Source: Phoebastria nigripes
Lineage: Eukaryota; Chordata; Aves; Procellariiformes; Diomedeidae
Length of the DNA: 64,000 nt
Direction: 5' to 3'
Assembly: GCA_035582835.1 (NCBI GenBank)
Contig: JAYKAV010002486.1
Location: forward strand, 801,860 to 865,859
The position numbers were made by a program, and so were the translations under genes. Below, piece after piece: positions 1 through 12,900 of this stretch (the stretch's first letter is position 1; each line of letters starts with the position of its first letter). The notes under the pieces are model-generated. The model did not search any database, was not told the origin of the DNA, and worked only from the letters and a program-made list of their open reading frames with translations.

Positions 1-457
1 ACTTGGCCATCCATAAGAAAGAGAAAGGACTGACTGACTGTGTTTGCTTGCCTCATGTAAAAGCAGACTTAGAAAGAACTGTTCTTTCACGAATTTCATT
101 TCTAGGCTAGTGTGTTGACTTGTTTGAGAAGGTAGAAGAATAATTACTCTCATAGAACAGACTGCTGGCTGATTAATATAATGATTTATTTTTTGCCAAA
201 TAAATTAAGAAGTGCATGATTTCAGAAAATATTATTCCTGAGCAAATAATTAAAAGCAAAATACCTGTCTTAGTCAGAAACTGCTGCTAGCTGCAATTCA
301 ATTAAGTTGTCCAACCCAGTCATTAATTCTATCCTTGAACAAAGCTGGTGCTCTATAGAGCAACCCACTATTTTGGAGAAAGTTCAATGATCTGAGTCAT
401 TCTTATATGCATAGCAAAGAGACTAAGATAATTCTAAGATAATTGCATTACCTTTGC

Positions 458-489
458 TTTTTTTCTTTTTTTTTTTTTCTTTTTTTTTC
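458..489. repeat. poly-T low-complexity tract
   Basis: About 32 bases of T interrupted by two C residues. Other homopolymers in the window are T14 at 14141-14154, A15 at 19480-19494, A14 at 41472-41485, C11 at 44198-44208 and A13 at 61024-61036. None follows a recognisable retrocopy, so I read them as simple low-complexity runs rather than poly-A tails of insertions. Confidence 0.9.
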
Positions 490-2364
490 ATTAAATATCT
501 ACACTCTGGTATTCAGTAAAACCCTGACAGCATAAAGAGTGGTAACTACTCTCTGCATTGGAGACACTTTTCTCTTCCCAAGTTCATTGACAATTTTCAA
601 ATCCATTTATTAAGTTAGGAAAACAAACCTATATAAATATTTTGTTATATAATTAAATATATAAGTATCGAAGTTCTTTTGATAAAACTTCGACACAAAG
701 AGATTACAGTCTGTTTCCTCAATAAGTTTCCACTTCAGTTTTTTAGTTATTTAATAGTGCAGTTACTCAAAAAGGCCACTGTAATTGAATGTGAATTTTT
801 GCTCACTTTCAGATTACTACTTTGATAAAAAGTTGACTTTCAACATTTATTGCCACTAATTCCTTTCCAACACAGTTAATTTAGATTACCCTCAATTAAT
901 CTGGCCTGACCACTGCGAAGACCTATGGTTGCATGTGTGAGATCTTATGCCGTCTTCTGATTGTAACAGCAGGAAACATTTAAAATTACCAGTTCCAGTG
1001 CCAGGCTTCTCTTGTAGCAGATACCAATCATCTGTTGATTTTTAGACTCTAGATTTCAGATTATAGCACACATACAGAGTTTACAGAACCAACGCCTACT
1101 GTTGAACCTTCTGATTGAGGCCAAGGATTTTTATAAATATAAGAAGCACCACAAAACCGAAACTGACACAAACAGCATTTAAAGTAAGCTTAATTTTATC
1201 TGCATGAAAAATATGATTAATATTAATGTCTGTGCCTGCTTACTAACACAGTTTTAGAAACCCACCACTTTTAATAAAAAAATTATGAAAAATAAAGACA
1301 GCCAACAACCTGTGACTGGAATTATTTTTAAAACCATTGTCCTGATATCTTCCCCACTGTCATTTACACAGACAGCATATCCTGATTATGCTATAATGAT
1401 ACATTATTCCTAATAAGATTCACTTGATGGAACAAGAATTTAATTAGTGTCTTTAAAACAGATTTTAGGTGCAAACAGCTTTTAAATGGAATAAGGACTG
1501 CTGCTTAATTTAAGCATGTATACGTTACTACAGAAATCAATATTCGTGTGCTTTACTAGTAACTTGCATGCCATGTTTTACACAGAGCTTTCTTCTGAGA
1601 AAGTTTCTTCTTTCATACACCAAGGACTGAATTCATATCACCTCATTTAGCCATCTAAAATAATGTATGTCTTCTACAGAATAATCGCCTAGACCATTTT
1701 CATAGTGGAGATGGAAAGACATGGCAACTTATCCAGCCTATTTTGAATGTTTGTAATAGAACAGGACGAGTCACTTTCTGTAATATCAGCCTCCTTCCAT
1801 GGACTACGGAGGGAGCCAAGAAACAATCCTGGACAAGACAAGTATATTTTAGATGTTATTATTATAAGACGCGTGTATTATATTTACTGAATCTTAACCC
1901 CGTCTGAGGGGAGGGGGAAAGGTGCCGATTCCTATGACAAAAGATAAGGTAGGCTCTTATCTGACAATAACAGGTATTTTGGTTTTGGAAATCACTAATT
2001 TATGCTGTGGTATCACCAAGGTGCTCCTGCATAGAACAAGGCTTCTCTGCTTTAGGTGCTGTATAAACAGAGAAATAAATTGTATTTCCTGAAAATTACA
2101 TATTCAGATAAAAAGAAAATGAGAATTGCTTTAAGATATAACCAAAACTTGTATTCTTTCACAACAGCCTTGAAACAATACCTTAACATTTCTGTAATAA
2201 ACTCTGGACAAATCTTTACAACCACCAATTGGATGGTGCATAAAATACCACTGTCACTGTTAGCCAACTATTAAATACTGGTGAAGTAAATATTTTTCCT
2301 AGAGGTATTGTTAAGAGGAAAGAGACCCGCTGCTAAAAAGGTCATGGTACTGCATTCCTGCCTC

Positions 2365-2437
2365 TGGTAAAAACTCCACTGAGTTCAATAGATGTTTTGC
2401 CTGAATACTGATGACAAGATTTGTGTTTCCACTTTTC
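2365..2437. repeat. degraded palindromic MITE-like remnant
   Basis: The stretch around ACTCCACTGAGTTCAATAG followed by TTTTGCCTGAATA resembles an old amniote interspersed element whose core is a palindrome of the type CCATTGACTTCAATGG followed by TTTTGCCTGAGTAAGGACTGCAGGA. The match is from memory and the copy is eroded. I cannot give a family name. Confidence 0.35.
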
Positions 2438-5400
2438 CCATCTGAAACTTGTGCTTCAGTCATTGTGTCATTTTAATGGTCTTGTAATGTGAAGTCTCTC
2501 TTGGTTTGGATTAGTTGCTTCCTACAGTAATCTCATATTGCTGAAACGTTATAATCGCATAAACACAGTTTCCACATGCTAACGCTGCATTTGTTTTGAT
2601 TCGGTAAGCACATTTTAATGGTATTAGCACAGATTCTCTCTAGACTTGTATGGGAATCATTTTATTGCCATTACATTACAATGTGAGATTACAGTGACAC
2701 TAAATCCAGATTGCTGTGACACAAAATTTACAAAAAAGCAAAAAGAATGGCTCAATAGGTATTTACTATATCCAGAAAAAGTTAAACACAGCTAACATTT
2801 AGAAACAAGGGCTGCCCTGGCTGCATCAAAAGCATTGTAAGTGGGTCTTTCCTTTATAACCATGCAGTCCTAGGAAATGTGACATAGCGCAGGTTCGCTA
2901 TATATTTACAGATGGAGGAAACACTTTGAGCATTCAATTCTACTGCGAGCAACCTCTGCAGAGCATGGAAAAGCCCCAAATTAGAAATATATGACACATC
3001 TGTAATAAATTACCATTAGCTAGCCTATGCTGTGTTATCTCACCATTCCCCACATGTAAACATTTTGTGTTGAGGGAAAAAGTTAGCAAGACAAAGGAAG
3101 AGGAGAGGCAGAGGGTAAGAGAACATGTGTAGACTATGTCAGGAAGAATTTAATAAATGAACTTCTTTCTCTCTTCCCCCATGCTTCTGCCAACTCTGTA
3201 GAGGTTTACAGGGTGGAAGGAACTCAATACTGCCAGCACAGTTCTTCCTCTTCTCCACCAGACAAGCAAGTTTCCTAACTTCTCTGACAGGTGGGTGCCA
3301 GATCTACCTAACCTTCTTCAAAAATTTATTCATAAGCGCTAATTACAGGACAAACACGCCTGAAACCCAGCTCTCTCTCATACACTGGTTTCAAAAAGCA
3401 TGGCTTTTGTGCTCACGCACAGCGTCAGGGAAGTGCAGCTACAAGGGGCTGTGGAGCAGAGCTCACCACAACTGGCTGGGTGAGAGCAGCAGTAGGAGTG
3501 AACTTGCATCTGCTCCAGAAGGACAGATACAGGCTTACCTGTCAATTAGTCCAGCAATTCCCTCTGCATCAATGCCTGCAAAGGTGTCCAACAGCCGGCG
3601 ACACCATACTCCTACATGGGCACTCTTACAGCACCACTAGTTGTCTCTGAGTTATGTGAGATAACAGCACACCTCATATTGTTTTGGAGCTATTTTGCCC
3701 AAGAAACAGAATTTGGAAATAGAGTAAAAGTACTGTGAAAAAACGCAGGTTTCTGGGCAAACTCCTGTCTCTTCTGCAGAAATGGCAGATGTGCGTCTCT
3801 GAAGGTGACGCAGATTATTCTCATTAAAGTCATATTTATTCTTCCCTGTCTTCAGAATTGACATTGGTCAGAAGTGACATTGGTCTTTTTTCTTCTCCCA
3901 AACTGCAGCTATGAGATTATCATGATTTGCTGAACTTCAAGCTAATTCAGAAAAATNAGCCAAGGAAAATAATCTTGCCTATTCAGAGTCAGTGTTTTCT
4001 TTTTTCACTACCTTCATACTCTGTTAATTAAAAAAAATCAAACAAGTATCATGACAGCTTTTCATAGTATGGCCCCTTGCCTAGTGCAGAAGCGCACTAA
4101 GGGGACAACTGCTGGCCTTCCTCCTAGTTCTCAGTCAAACTGCGTAAGGATGGCACACTAGTACTTCCATGAGCATCAACACTGAGGCAAGGCTTTGTGT
4201 CCTACGGATCGATGTCACACAGGAGATTTTTCATGTCTTGACTAAAGCTCTTCTCAGAGAGGAGGGGAACACTTACAGTGCCTGTCTCCTACAAGAACTC
4301 CTGTCTAACCCCATACAAGCATATGTTGCAGCTCTTCCTTTGATGGGGCACCTGCAGTTTCTCAACTTTGGGTGGCTATATTTTCATGGAGCAAGTAGGA
4401 ACCTCACCATTTCAGATATCTGTACTCTCTCGACTGGATAGAAATTGGCCAAGAGATTCAAAACCTAGAGAACTCTTGGGGGAAATATTTAAAAAGCATC
4501 ACCTATCCCTACCTTGCTGCCTTTTTTCCTGAAACACGCTGTTCTGGAGATACTCAGAATAGTGGGTTAATGCAGTGGCCTTCAACGACCTAGCTCTGGT
4601 CCCAAAACCATTCAGAAAGATACATTTCCTTAAGAAGCCAAGCTAAAAGAAACACTAAATACTGTTTTTTACTAGATTTTCTATACATGCTTTGAGCAAC
4701 CAAAAAGCTTTTACACTACATAAGTGAGAAGGGATATTGGAAGTAAGACTTTATATTAAGTTACAAAACATGCTATGAAAAAAATTAGGAAAACTCTAGC
4801 CAAGCCTTACATAATCCTACAACGATAAGCAGAAGTCCCAGCAAAATATGCATGTTCACACACCACAGCAGTTACGTTGCTTGAGTGGCACTGGCAATGT
4901 TCTACAACCTAAAAGCAAAGTCACTTAAATTGTAAGAGAAATTTAAACACTATTACACATACGTGAAAGGCCAATATATTGATTCGCTGCCCTCAGAGCC
5001 TCCAAAAAGCACACTTGGGGGAAAAGAACTGGGCAAGTGAGAAGCAAAGCTTTTAAACATTCACCTGAAAAGGGTAAGTGAAAATTTTCACTGTGTACTC
5101 CCTCCATTGCTCAGCTAGTGGCAGACAGACAGACCTTCCAGCTTCTCACGATTTGAGGGTCACGTTCTTGCTCTAGCTAGGCTTTGAGCCAGACATACAT
5201 AAAACAGGTTTCTTCCTTACAGTTGAACAGCCACACCAGAACAAAGAGCAGCCTCTCACATCGATTTCACAGCATGGCCATACCTTTGGGATCAAAGCAA
5301 GCACATGTGATCTGCACATGACCACGTATGCACACGTACAGTGATTTGCCCCAGAGGCAGAGTTTAAGCCACTTAGTATGTAATACTTTGCACACTTTTT

Positions 5401-6090
5401 TTTCAATTCAGTTAAAGTTCAGTTGTTGTAAGCACAATAGAGTCAGACTTTTATTTTACCTTATTTCTGTGCAGATAACAGTCTCAAAACCTAGGCTTCT
5501 TCAAGAAAAGTCACATTGAAATTTCTCTTCCTCAGAGAGATCTGAGACCAACATCCCCATAAGTGGTTTTTCATCAACATCTTGTTTAGAACAACTTCAG
5601 GGGATTTTACATTTTGGGCAGCTTCCAAAATTACTCCTGATAAAAGGTCAGATAAAAATTCTCCCCTAGGGCCCAACATTACATTAATTATATTTTACAT
5701 GCACACATAGTGTTTTTAGGCCAGAAATCAGTCACATTACGCTATATGCAAATATGGGCTGAGTCCTGCATGCTGATGCATGCATTTGTATTCTTAAGCC
5801 TAAACAATCATATTTGCGTCTCATGGGTGCTGGGCTACAAGCATACACTCTCTTTCTTGCTAGGACAACATGATACAGGAAAAAAGTTTGTGCCTTTTAG
5901 AAATGCATGTCCAGTCTTCATGCCCTCTAAATTTCAAATCTGAAACTTAAGCATACACATAACTCTACTCTTACTGTTATTCTCATTGACTTTAATTGGT
6001 TTTCTCTCTATTTAAGGTCACGTATGCGTAAATATTTTCACATGAGTTTAAACATTTCAGTAAGCACGTTGGATGGAACATTATCACTCA

Positions 6091-6290
6091 CTTGTGCAGC
6101 ACCATCACCAAGAGCCACATCAAATCAGTCTATAGATCTTTACGTGCAGAGCTAAAGAGAAAAGGGATGGAGGTCAAAGACACCAAAGAACTTGTGCAGC
6201 ACCATCACCAAGAGCCACATCAAATCAGTCTATAGATCTTTACGTGCAGAGCTAAAGAGAAAAGGGATGGAGGTCAAAGACACCAAAGAA
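6091..6290. repeat. perfect tandem duplication, 2 x 100 bp
   Basis: Unit 1 is 6091-6190 and unit 2 is 6191-6290. Each starts CTTGTGCAGCACCATCACC and ends GACACCAAAGAA, and I see no mismatch between the copies. The flanks (TATCACTCA on the left, CAGACATCC on the right) differ apart from one matching base on each side, so the duplicated block is essentially 100 bp. There is no coding frame of note. It is either a very recent tandem duplication or an assembly artefact of one read length. Confidence 0.97.
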
Positions 6291-9084
6291 CAGACATCCT
6301 TCTCACCACACATATCTATGCAATAGAAGTGTGATGTTCATTACTACCTCCTGGTCAAGACTGGACATTCCTAGCTAGAAAATTCAGATGAATGAACCCC
6401 AAGGTCAGCTTTGTGGCACAACATACCAGTCACTGATCTATTGAGGCCTGTGAAGCCACACACAGTGAAGAACAGCATGGAGATGGAGTTTAGTGCCTCA
6501 TTCAAGATCGCAGACTGCAGCAACTGGGATAAGCAGGGACTTCCAGAAAACCACTTTCTTTAATAGTGAGCGATGGGTTTAGATGCACGGAACTAAACTC
6601 AGTTTCCCAGTACTGCAAACAACTGTATCCCAAAACTTGTAATCAATCTGAAGACCCACTGGAAAAAAAATACCCCAAGAAAAGCCTTCACAGTTTCAAC
6701 TGTGACTGTTCTGCTACGGCTGTGTCAGGAAAACGGAAGCCATATGCTCCTCTCAAGGTCCACTTCCACTCTAATGAGAAACTAGCCCACACAAGAAAAT
6801 TAATGTGAGCCAAGTGAAAGCTTAAAGCTGATGGTTGTAACTTAAAGAGTATCTTTTAACTTAAGAGACTGTCTTTATAGAGTCTGCATGCTTTGTCAGT
6901 GGTCACAGGCAATGACCTCTTGCTTGTACAACTCCTGGTACTAAGTTCTTACCCACAGCTGGGTACAATAGTGAAACAGCAGGAACAACCAACACACACA
7001 AGCTTGTGAGACTGTCAGGTCTCCTGCATATCCTTCTGCTTTCTTTCCAGGTATTGCTGAATCTTCAGTCTTAACAACAACTGGACACAGAACCCTCACA
7101 CTGTTTTGTCTTTTTGGTGGCCTTTCTTCTTACTTTCTTCTTCTTATCCAAGTAGTTAAATACTTCTGAAACATATCCCAGCCATTGCTAGGATAAAATG
7201 CCTTTCTTGGATTATTACCCACATACATATTAATATCAGACCAAAGACATGGCCACTACTTAGAAAATTCTGAGGAACCTTTTTAATTTGTGACCAGAAA
7301 GTGATGTTAAAGCAGAAAACCTACCCTACCAGTTTTGAGAAAAAGATGGAATTTCTTTTTAGAACTAGGGGGATGGGACACTCCCTTTCCCTTTCCCTTC
7401 CAAAACAGCTGGTAATGCAATGACTTGTATATTCTCCAGAAACACAGAAGACCTAAGTTCAAAACTGCTCTCAATCAAACCATGGACTTGAACCTTAGGT
7501 TTCCACAACCTAGATGGATTTCTAATCCTCCCCTACCAGACAGGTGGCCAGTCTGATGCAAGCAGAAGTCTCCTTTCTCTGTTTTCATGAAACCTTAAGA
7601 AGTCTTAGTTTCAGCTTACTAAAAAATGAACCTTGTTCAGTATTTCAAGTTTTGAAAGATGGAAAAAATATTTTAGATCTGCATCAAGTGAAATAAGAAA
7701 TAAAATCCACAGAATGTTCAGAGAAACAGTCCTTTAATAAACACAGAACTCATTGGTGCCATATGCTTCACTATATACTGATTTTTATATGTGAGGAGCA
7801 AGGTGACGGCTCCCTAGCCGCAGAGGGAAGCAGTGACACTTGTTCCCGCTGCGCCACACATTAATTTAATAAGTTAGCACTGGTCACCTATTGAAATGTA
7901 ATTAAGCATCTGAATGCCACTGTTGCCACCTTTGATTATAACTACAAAAATGAATGTGATGATGGTGACATGATGGCAAATATTATGTCTGTTAAATTCC
8001 AAAACATGAGAGGCATTCATAATAATAAATGACACTTACGTAGTCTTCCATATAACAACCCCAAAGTACCTGACAAAATGATATAAAACTACCTATTACA
8101 AGCATCGTTTCACCCATCACTGAAACACAGCCCCCAGCAGAAAGAAGGCAACAACCTTTAAACACCATAGAACATACTACAACAGAGGACGTCGAATAAT
8201 GTATCCAGTATAAAGCACAGGGGAATTCCAGACAAGCAAAACACAATTTTCCAAAAGCAAGTGACCTCCGGCTAAAAATCTGTTTCATTCAAGAGTCATC
8301 ACAAGCCTCTAGCATGCACAAGATACCATCCTTAACAACAGACATGCCTAAAAAAAGAATTATATCTACAAATTTCTTAGAGATCATATATATTCATGTA
8401 CTTGCTAGGCCAAAAGATGCTTGTCTGAGTTCCTCACCAACAGGACTTCTATGCTTCAACTCGGGACCATGTCACCACAACACAAGGCCACTGTTGGGCA
8501 GCAGCTTGGCTACAGCACTGAACCCCACTTGGCAGAGGGGACCTGAACCTCCCTCACTCAGAACCAGCATTCCTCTCTGCAGCTTGCCAAACTGGTGCAA
8601 GGGGAGGGGAAAGCAGGGCATCTGCTGCAACTGTGTTCTGTAAAGGGCAGCACACCTCAGGCCACGGAGAAAATGCATGGTGTCTGGATCCCAACAAGGC
8701 TTGCAGGCAAGTCTGGAGCTTTGCTGTTGAGCCTTGTCAAGCTTAAGCAACTCTGGAAGCATCTTGCAGAGGGCTGCAGGTGCTTCCAACGGCGAAGCAG
8801 CTGAAGGCAGGCTTTGAAGGTCCCAGTTTTGGATTGAGGCATTTGTTCCTTCATGGAGCCACCCTCAGGGACTGGGAGAGGGGTAATAGAGAGGATGTAG
8901 TTCCAATATTTAACTTGTTATAGCTGTACAAATATTAAATACCAGCACTAATAATAGCAGCGTAGCCACACTCAACACAGTGAAGCCCGCCTGAGCTGGG
9001 GGGGTTACTGTGCTGCTACCTACCATCCGATCCTGTGAAACGCTTTTCCAGAAAGGAGGAGGTGTTCATCACCTCAAGCTCCAG
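6291..9084. other. non-coding DNA between tandem duplication and CpG island
   Basis: No gene is recognised. Around 7840-7985 the sequence is rich in homeodomain-like ATTA/TAAT cores and reads like a conserved non-coding element, which is only an impression. Around 8025-8110 there is a stretch resembling the 3' part of a MIR-like SINE (AATAATAAATGACACTTACG, then CCCCAAAGTACCTGACAAA), too weak to call. The overlapping open frames at 8314-8854 on both strands have no recognisable domain. Confidence 0.55.
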
Positions 9085-9935
9085 ACCTGCTGCGGGGCTC
9101 CCTGCGGCAGCCCTGCCTGCTTCAGCGCCGCTGTCCCGGCCGCCGTCTCCTCCCGCGTCCCGCCGCCACTCCCCCTCTCACGCCAGCGGCCCCCTCCGCC
9201 GGGGCTGCACCCGGGCGGGCCGGGCCCCGCCTCAGCACCCTTATCCGCGCGGAGCGGCGGCCCCCTAAGCCCCGGCACCCAGACCTGCGCTCCCCGCCAC
9301 GAAGCGCTGGCCCGCTCGCCTCAGGCCGCCCGCCCGCCTCAGGCCGCCGCCTCCCAGCGCGGCCTCAGCCCTGTNGGACCGCGACGCGCGGCTGTTAGCC
9401 CCGGCCGCCGCTTCCCACCCTCCGAGCCTCAGGCCCTCCCGGGCCGGCAGCGGAAGAGGCGGAAGCAGCTCTTGTCGGGCCGAGAGCATTAAGGGCGAGC
9501 CCGGGACGGGTCTGGGCCGCGGGAAGACGCGGAGCGGCTCGGCGGGCTGAGGAGACGCGTCCCGGGGCCCCGCAGCGGCCGCCCGCCCGCCCGCCAGCTC
9601 GCTCACCCCGCGGGCAGGACCCTCCGCCGGCACAACGTCAACCCCGCCGGCCACGGCAGCCCCCCCCGGCTGGCAGCCCGTCGCTCCCGCCCCGCTCGGG
9701 GCGGGACTTCCCCACTGCGTCCCGGCCCCGGGGACGGGAGCGGGCCGGGTGCGAGGGCGGCGGGGACTTGGAGCGTGGGGCGCCCCGGCGGGCCGGGCGA
9801 TCGGCAGGGGAGGAGAGCGCTGCCCCGCCGGCTCCCTGCGGGGACCCGCCCGGCTCGGTGCCGACAGCGGGCCCTGGCGCTGGGCCCCCTCCCCGCCGCC
9901 CGCGGTTCGTGCTCCCCAGAGACCGTTCCCCCCTT
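9085..9935. promoter_or_regulatory. CpG island, probable TATA-less promoter
   Basis: CpG dinucleotides are dense over about 850 bp and scarce in nearly all the rest of the window, as expected of an unmethylated vertebrate promoter island. Visible elements include GGGCGG-type Sp1 boxes (near 9213), two ETS-like GCGGAAG sites about 9450-9467, and a CCCG tandem run at 9578-9594. I see no TATA box. On the minus strand the island contains a good splice donor, GCGGG|GTGAGC, with the exon ending at 9607. This would suit a leftward transcript with a first exon in about 9608-9950. No protein can be named from the sequence. Many long open frames here are a by-product of GC richness. A bidirectional or rightward promoter remains possible. 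Confidence 0.8.
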
Positions 9936-9950
9936 GGAGCGAGGTGCAGA
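9607..9950 (-). other. candidate first exon on minus strand
   Basis: Reading leftwards, the GC-rich sequence runs into the donor GCGGG|GTGAGC at 9607/9606, followed by a GC-rich intron start. The frame ending at this donor stays open from an ATG at 9983, but the encoded Arg/Pro/Gly/Ala-rich peptide matches nothing I know, so the exon may be 5' UTR. The right-hand limit is not visible; the value is set by the edge of the island. No partner acceptor was identified. Confidence 0.3.
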
Positions 9951-12900
9951 AGTGTTTTGTGCCAGCGTTGGCTCCAAGTACAAATTGAGAGTCGGTGGAT
10001 GTGAGCATCCTGCCTGTCCTTGCTCGTACCCCCTGTTTACACAGCGGGGAGGAGGCCTGGATCCACTGAGTCATTTTGGGGGGTTGGGAGATCGTGCTGA
10101 ATGCTTGGGCTTGCAAGAGGTAATATTTTCTAATTTGCCCTTGCAATGCAAATAACAGGGAAGGTTGAAGAGGTGCTTCCCAGTACTCACAAACAGGATG
10201 ACAATGACAGACATTCTGGATAAAAATGCAGGTGCAAAGTATGAAATGAAAACAGAGCTGACACCAAGTTCTCACACTTTCCATCCCGGATCTCAAAAGT
10301 GTCTTATTTCCCTAAGGCTCACAGCATCTTGTGTGGTACTATTCCATTTTATAGAAGGCTAAACAGATGCTGGCAACGTGACCAGCAAAGGCACAAAGGG
10401 CGGTGAACTCCTCCAGCCCCCGCACACAGCCAAAGCTGCAGCAAAGCCACCCTGTGCACTGTGCAGGCATGTTACCTGAACCTGGGAAGGAGAGCTCAGG
10501 CTTTTCTGGGAGAAGTATTTGCTGTTCTCGTAGCTATCCATTCTACTTTGACTCCTTCCTAGTCCCTGTTCGTACCTGGTTGGGGCCAGCAATGGCCCTG
10601 CATCCCACTGTGCAGAGCCTCAACCTGCGCTCAGCCCTGCAGCACGGTGCCTGCAAATGGATTCTGGTGTGCCTGCCTTTAATACGGCTGTTCATTGCCT
10701 GGGGGAGCTGGATCCTAGCTTTTATTCAGATCCTAGATAATCCTGTGATGCAGAAAGTGAGTGGGCAAAACTGGGAATGAAAGCCAACGCATGCTGATGC
10801 TCGGGCCTTTTATCATCTATCTTACAGTGAAGGACAAAAGTGGAGCTAGTGGATGAAAAATGAGGAGGGTGCAGAAGTAAACAACTTTAGAGAGGTAGGA
10901 GGTAAGAGAAAGTTGTGCTTTTTTTAAGTGATGGAAAAATGGAATTTTGGCTTAAAAAAAAAGAAAGAAAAAAAGCATTGTGAGAATACTAGACCTGAGG
11001 GGTAGAGTCCACAATGGCTGGTGGTATTGGTGTGGAGAGGGCTCGACCTTTAGGATCTCAACTGAAAGGGAAATTACTGCCCAGTAAAGGGAAAGTAAGG
11101 ATGAAGAAGGTGAAGCAAGTGAAATGCTTGGGATCTTTCCCATTAGCAGCCAGTCACCATGTATGTGCAGCAGTGATTAATACAGATAGATGGCTAGAAC
11201 TAAGCTGCTGGGATGGTTCCAGTTGTCAGCGTCACTTGTTTTTATTTGCTTCTCATATGAAGTCAAGTGAGTATGGGTCCTGCAAAGATTAAGTGGAGAT
11301 ATGAAAGCCTGTCATTTATGATGCCTTGTATTTCAACATGTTCATATTGCTGGGCAATCAATGCAGGAGAAATTATGTATGAGAGCTATGTTAAAAATAG
11401 GCATGCAATGCTTTATGGGACATCATTTGTCACTGGCCACATCAAACCTGTTTTGAAGATTTGCGATGAATTTTACATAAGGCCTGCACTTCTACATCTC
11501 TTTTGTGTTTTAAAATATAAAAGCAGTATTAAAACTTGGGTAGGTACAAAGTAAAACCATATTCAATCTGCATTTTTACACACACAGAATGAGCTTCTCT
11601 TTAAAGCAATCTTCAGTATGTCCAAATCAAAGTAAGGTACTATATTTTTATTTTTTATGTCCTTGACTTCAACTTGCTACAAAACAGAGGCTTGTAAACA
11701 TAAAGTAATGAGACTGTCTTGTTCAGACCAAATGTGTAGTGAACAGTGAAAACAAGTCAGCAGCTGGCAGAGTCTATACATATGACACTGTATTCACAAT
11801 TTAGGTGATATACAACCTTATGTAATGTATCTGGCATTTGTATCCCCTTTCCCAAGTCTGAAAACCAGGCTGTGGGCTTCCAAGAAATATTGAATTGGTT
11901 ACCACATTAAATGGCTCATGAAATAGGGGGAAACAAAACCCCACAAAACCCCCTCAGCTATGTTGCCATACAAATAGCAGTGGCAACTGTCAGTAACATC
12001 ACAAACTGGAATATCCATATTACATGGTTCAGAAACAAGGAGCAGCAGTTTACTATTAAAAAAAAATGTGTTCTTTATTTTGCCAGGTCTGCACTAAAGA
12101 GAAGCTTGGTGTCAGTAGCTTTTGCAGAAGTTACAGTCTGCTCAGGGCTAAATAACGCCTGTGCTTTTGCCCACCTCCATCATGCAGTTACCAAAAGGGA
12201 CACTGAAGTCAATGACTGATCCTTTTCCCATTTGGGACACTGTTGTAAACTGGGTCCACTATATAACAGTAGACACAAAATAAGGACCAGATACTTGCAG
12301 TGCATGAGCTTCAGTAGCATCTCTTCTCTTTCCGGGGCCAGAGGAAGAAGAGAGCAGACCAGTAGCTGCAACGCCAGACCTGATGCAAGGGAGTGCTCTT
12401 CAGGGTGACCTAGAGGGAAGTGCCGTAAAGGAGCCATACCCGGAGGGTGCACAGAGGTACCCAAACCCGGGTGGGATTTCCCAGGACAGAGAGGCTGTGA
12501 CAGCCACTGCAGCCCGAGTAGCTATGGAAACAGCTGAGCCGCTGCACCGGAACCCCAGGGACCGAGTTGTCCTCCTCCAAACCTGAAATCTTCTGCTCAG
12601 GGCTCAATTACTCAGGTGTTACAGAAGATATAAAAAACATGCCATGTTTTGGTTTACTCAGAGAGCAATTGATAATGTGTACGCTAGCTTAAATGCAGTA
12701 TTTTTCTTCTTTGAAACAAGCCCCTTTTGGGGAGCTGTGGTAACAGTGAAACCTTATAGCATTCAGTAGGCCAACTAATGTAACTGGAAAAACAGACAAA
12801 CTTCCAGGCACAAACAAGCACTTTTTCAATATGATGCTGGATATGAGTTTTTCTTCTGGTATGACTTGAAGACAAGAGAATTCCAGTTTGCTTTAATCAA

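Larger units (their letters stand above)
1..6090. other. AT-rich non-coding DNA, no gene recognised
   Basis: The stretch has only short open frames (90 codons or fewer), none with a recognisable domain, and no convincing exon flanked by strong splice signals. It holds a T-rich tract at 458-489, a degraded MITE-like remnant near 2370-2435 and an isolated N at 3957. It reads as intron or intergenic DNA. Confidence 0.7.

Noticed and set aside
8025..8110. Stretch resembling the 3' part of a MIR-like SINE
   Set aside because: The agreement is too weak and short to separate from chance without a profile search.
9010..9492. Pro/Ala-rich open frame on the plus strand in the CpG island
   Set aside because: Overlaps other long frames on both strands; the lack of stop codons is explained by GC content.
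12290..12600. GC-richer pocket with a 67-codon open frame and an RFX-like string
   Set aside because: CpG density is modest, the motif matches only about 10 of 14 positions, and the peptide is unrecognised.
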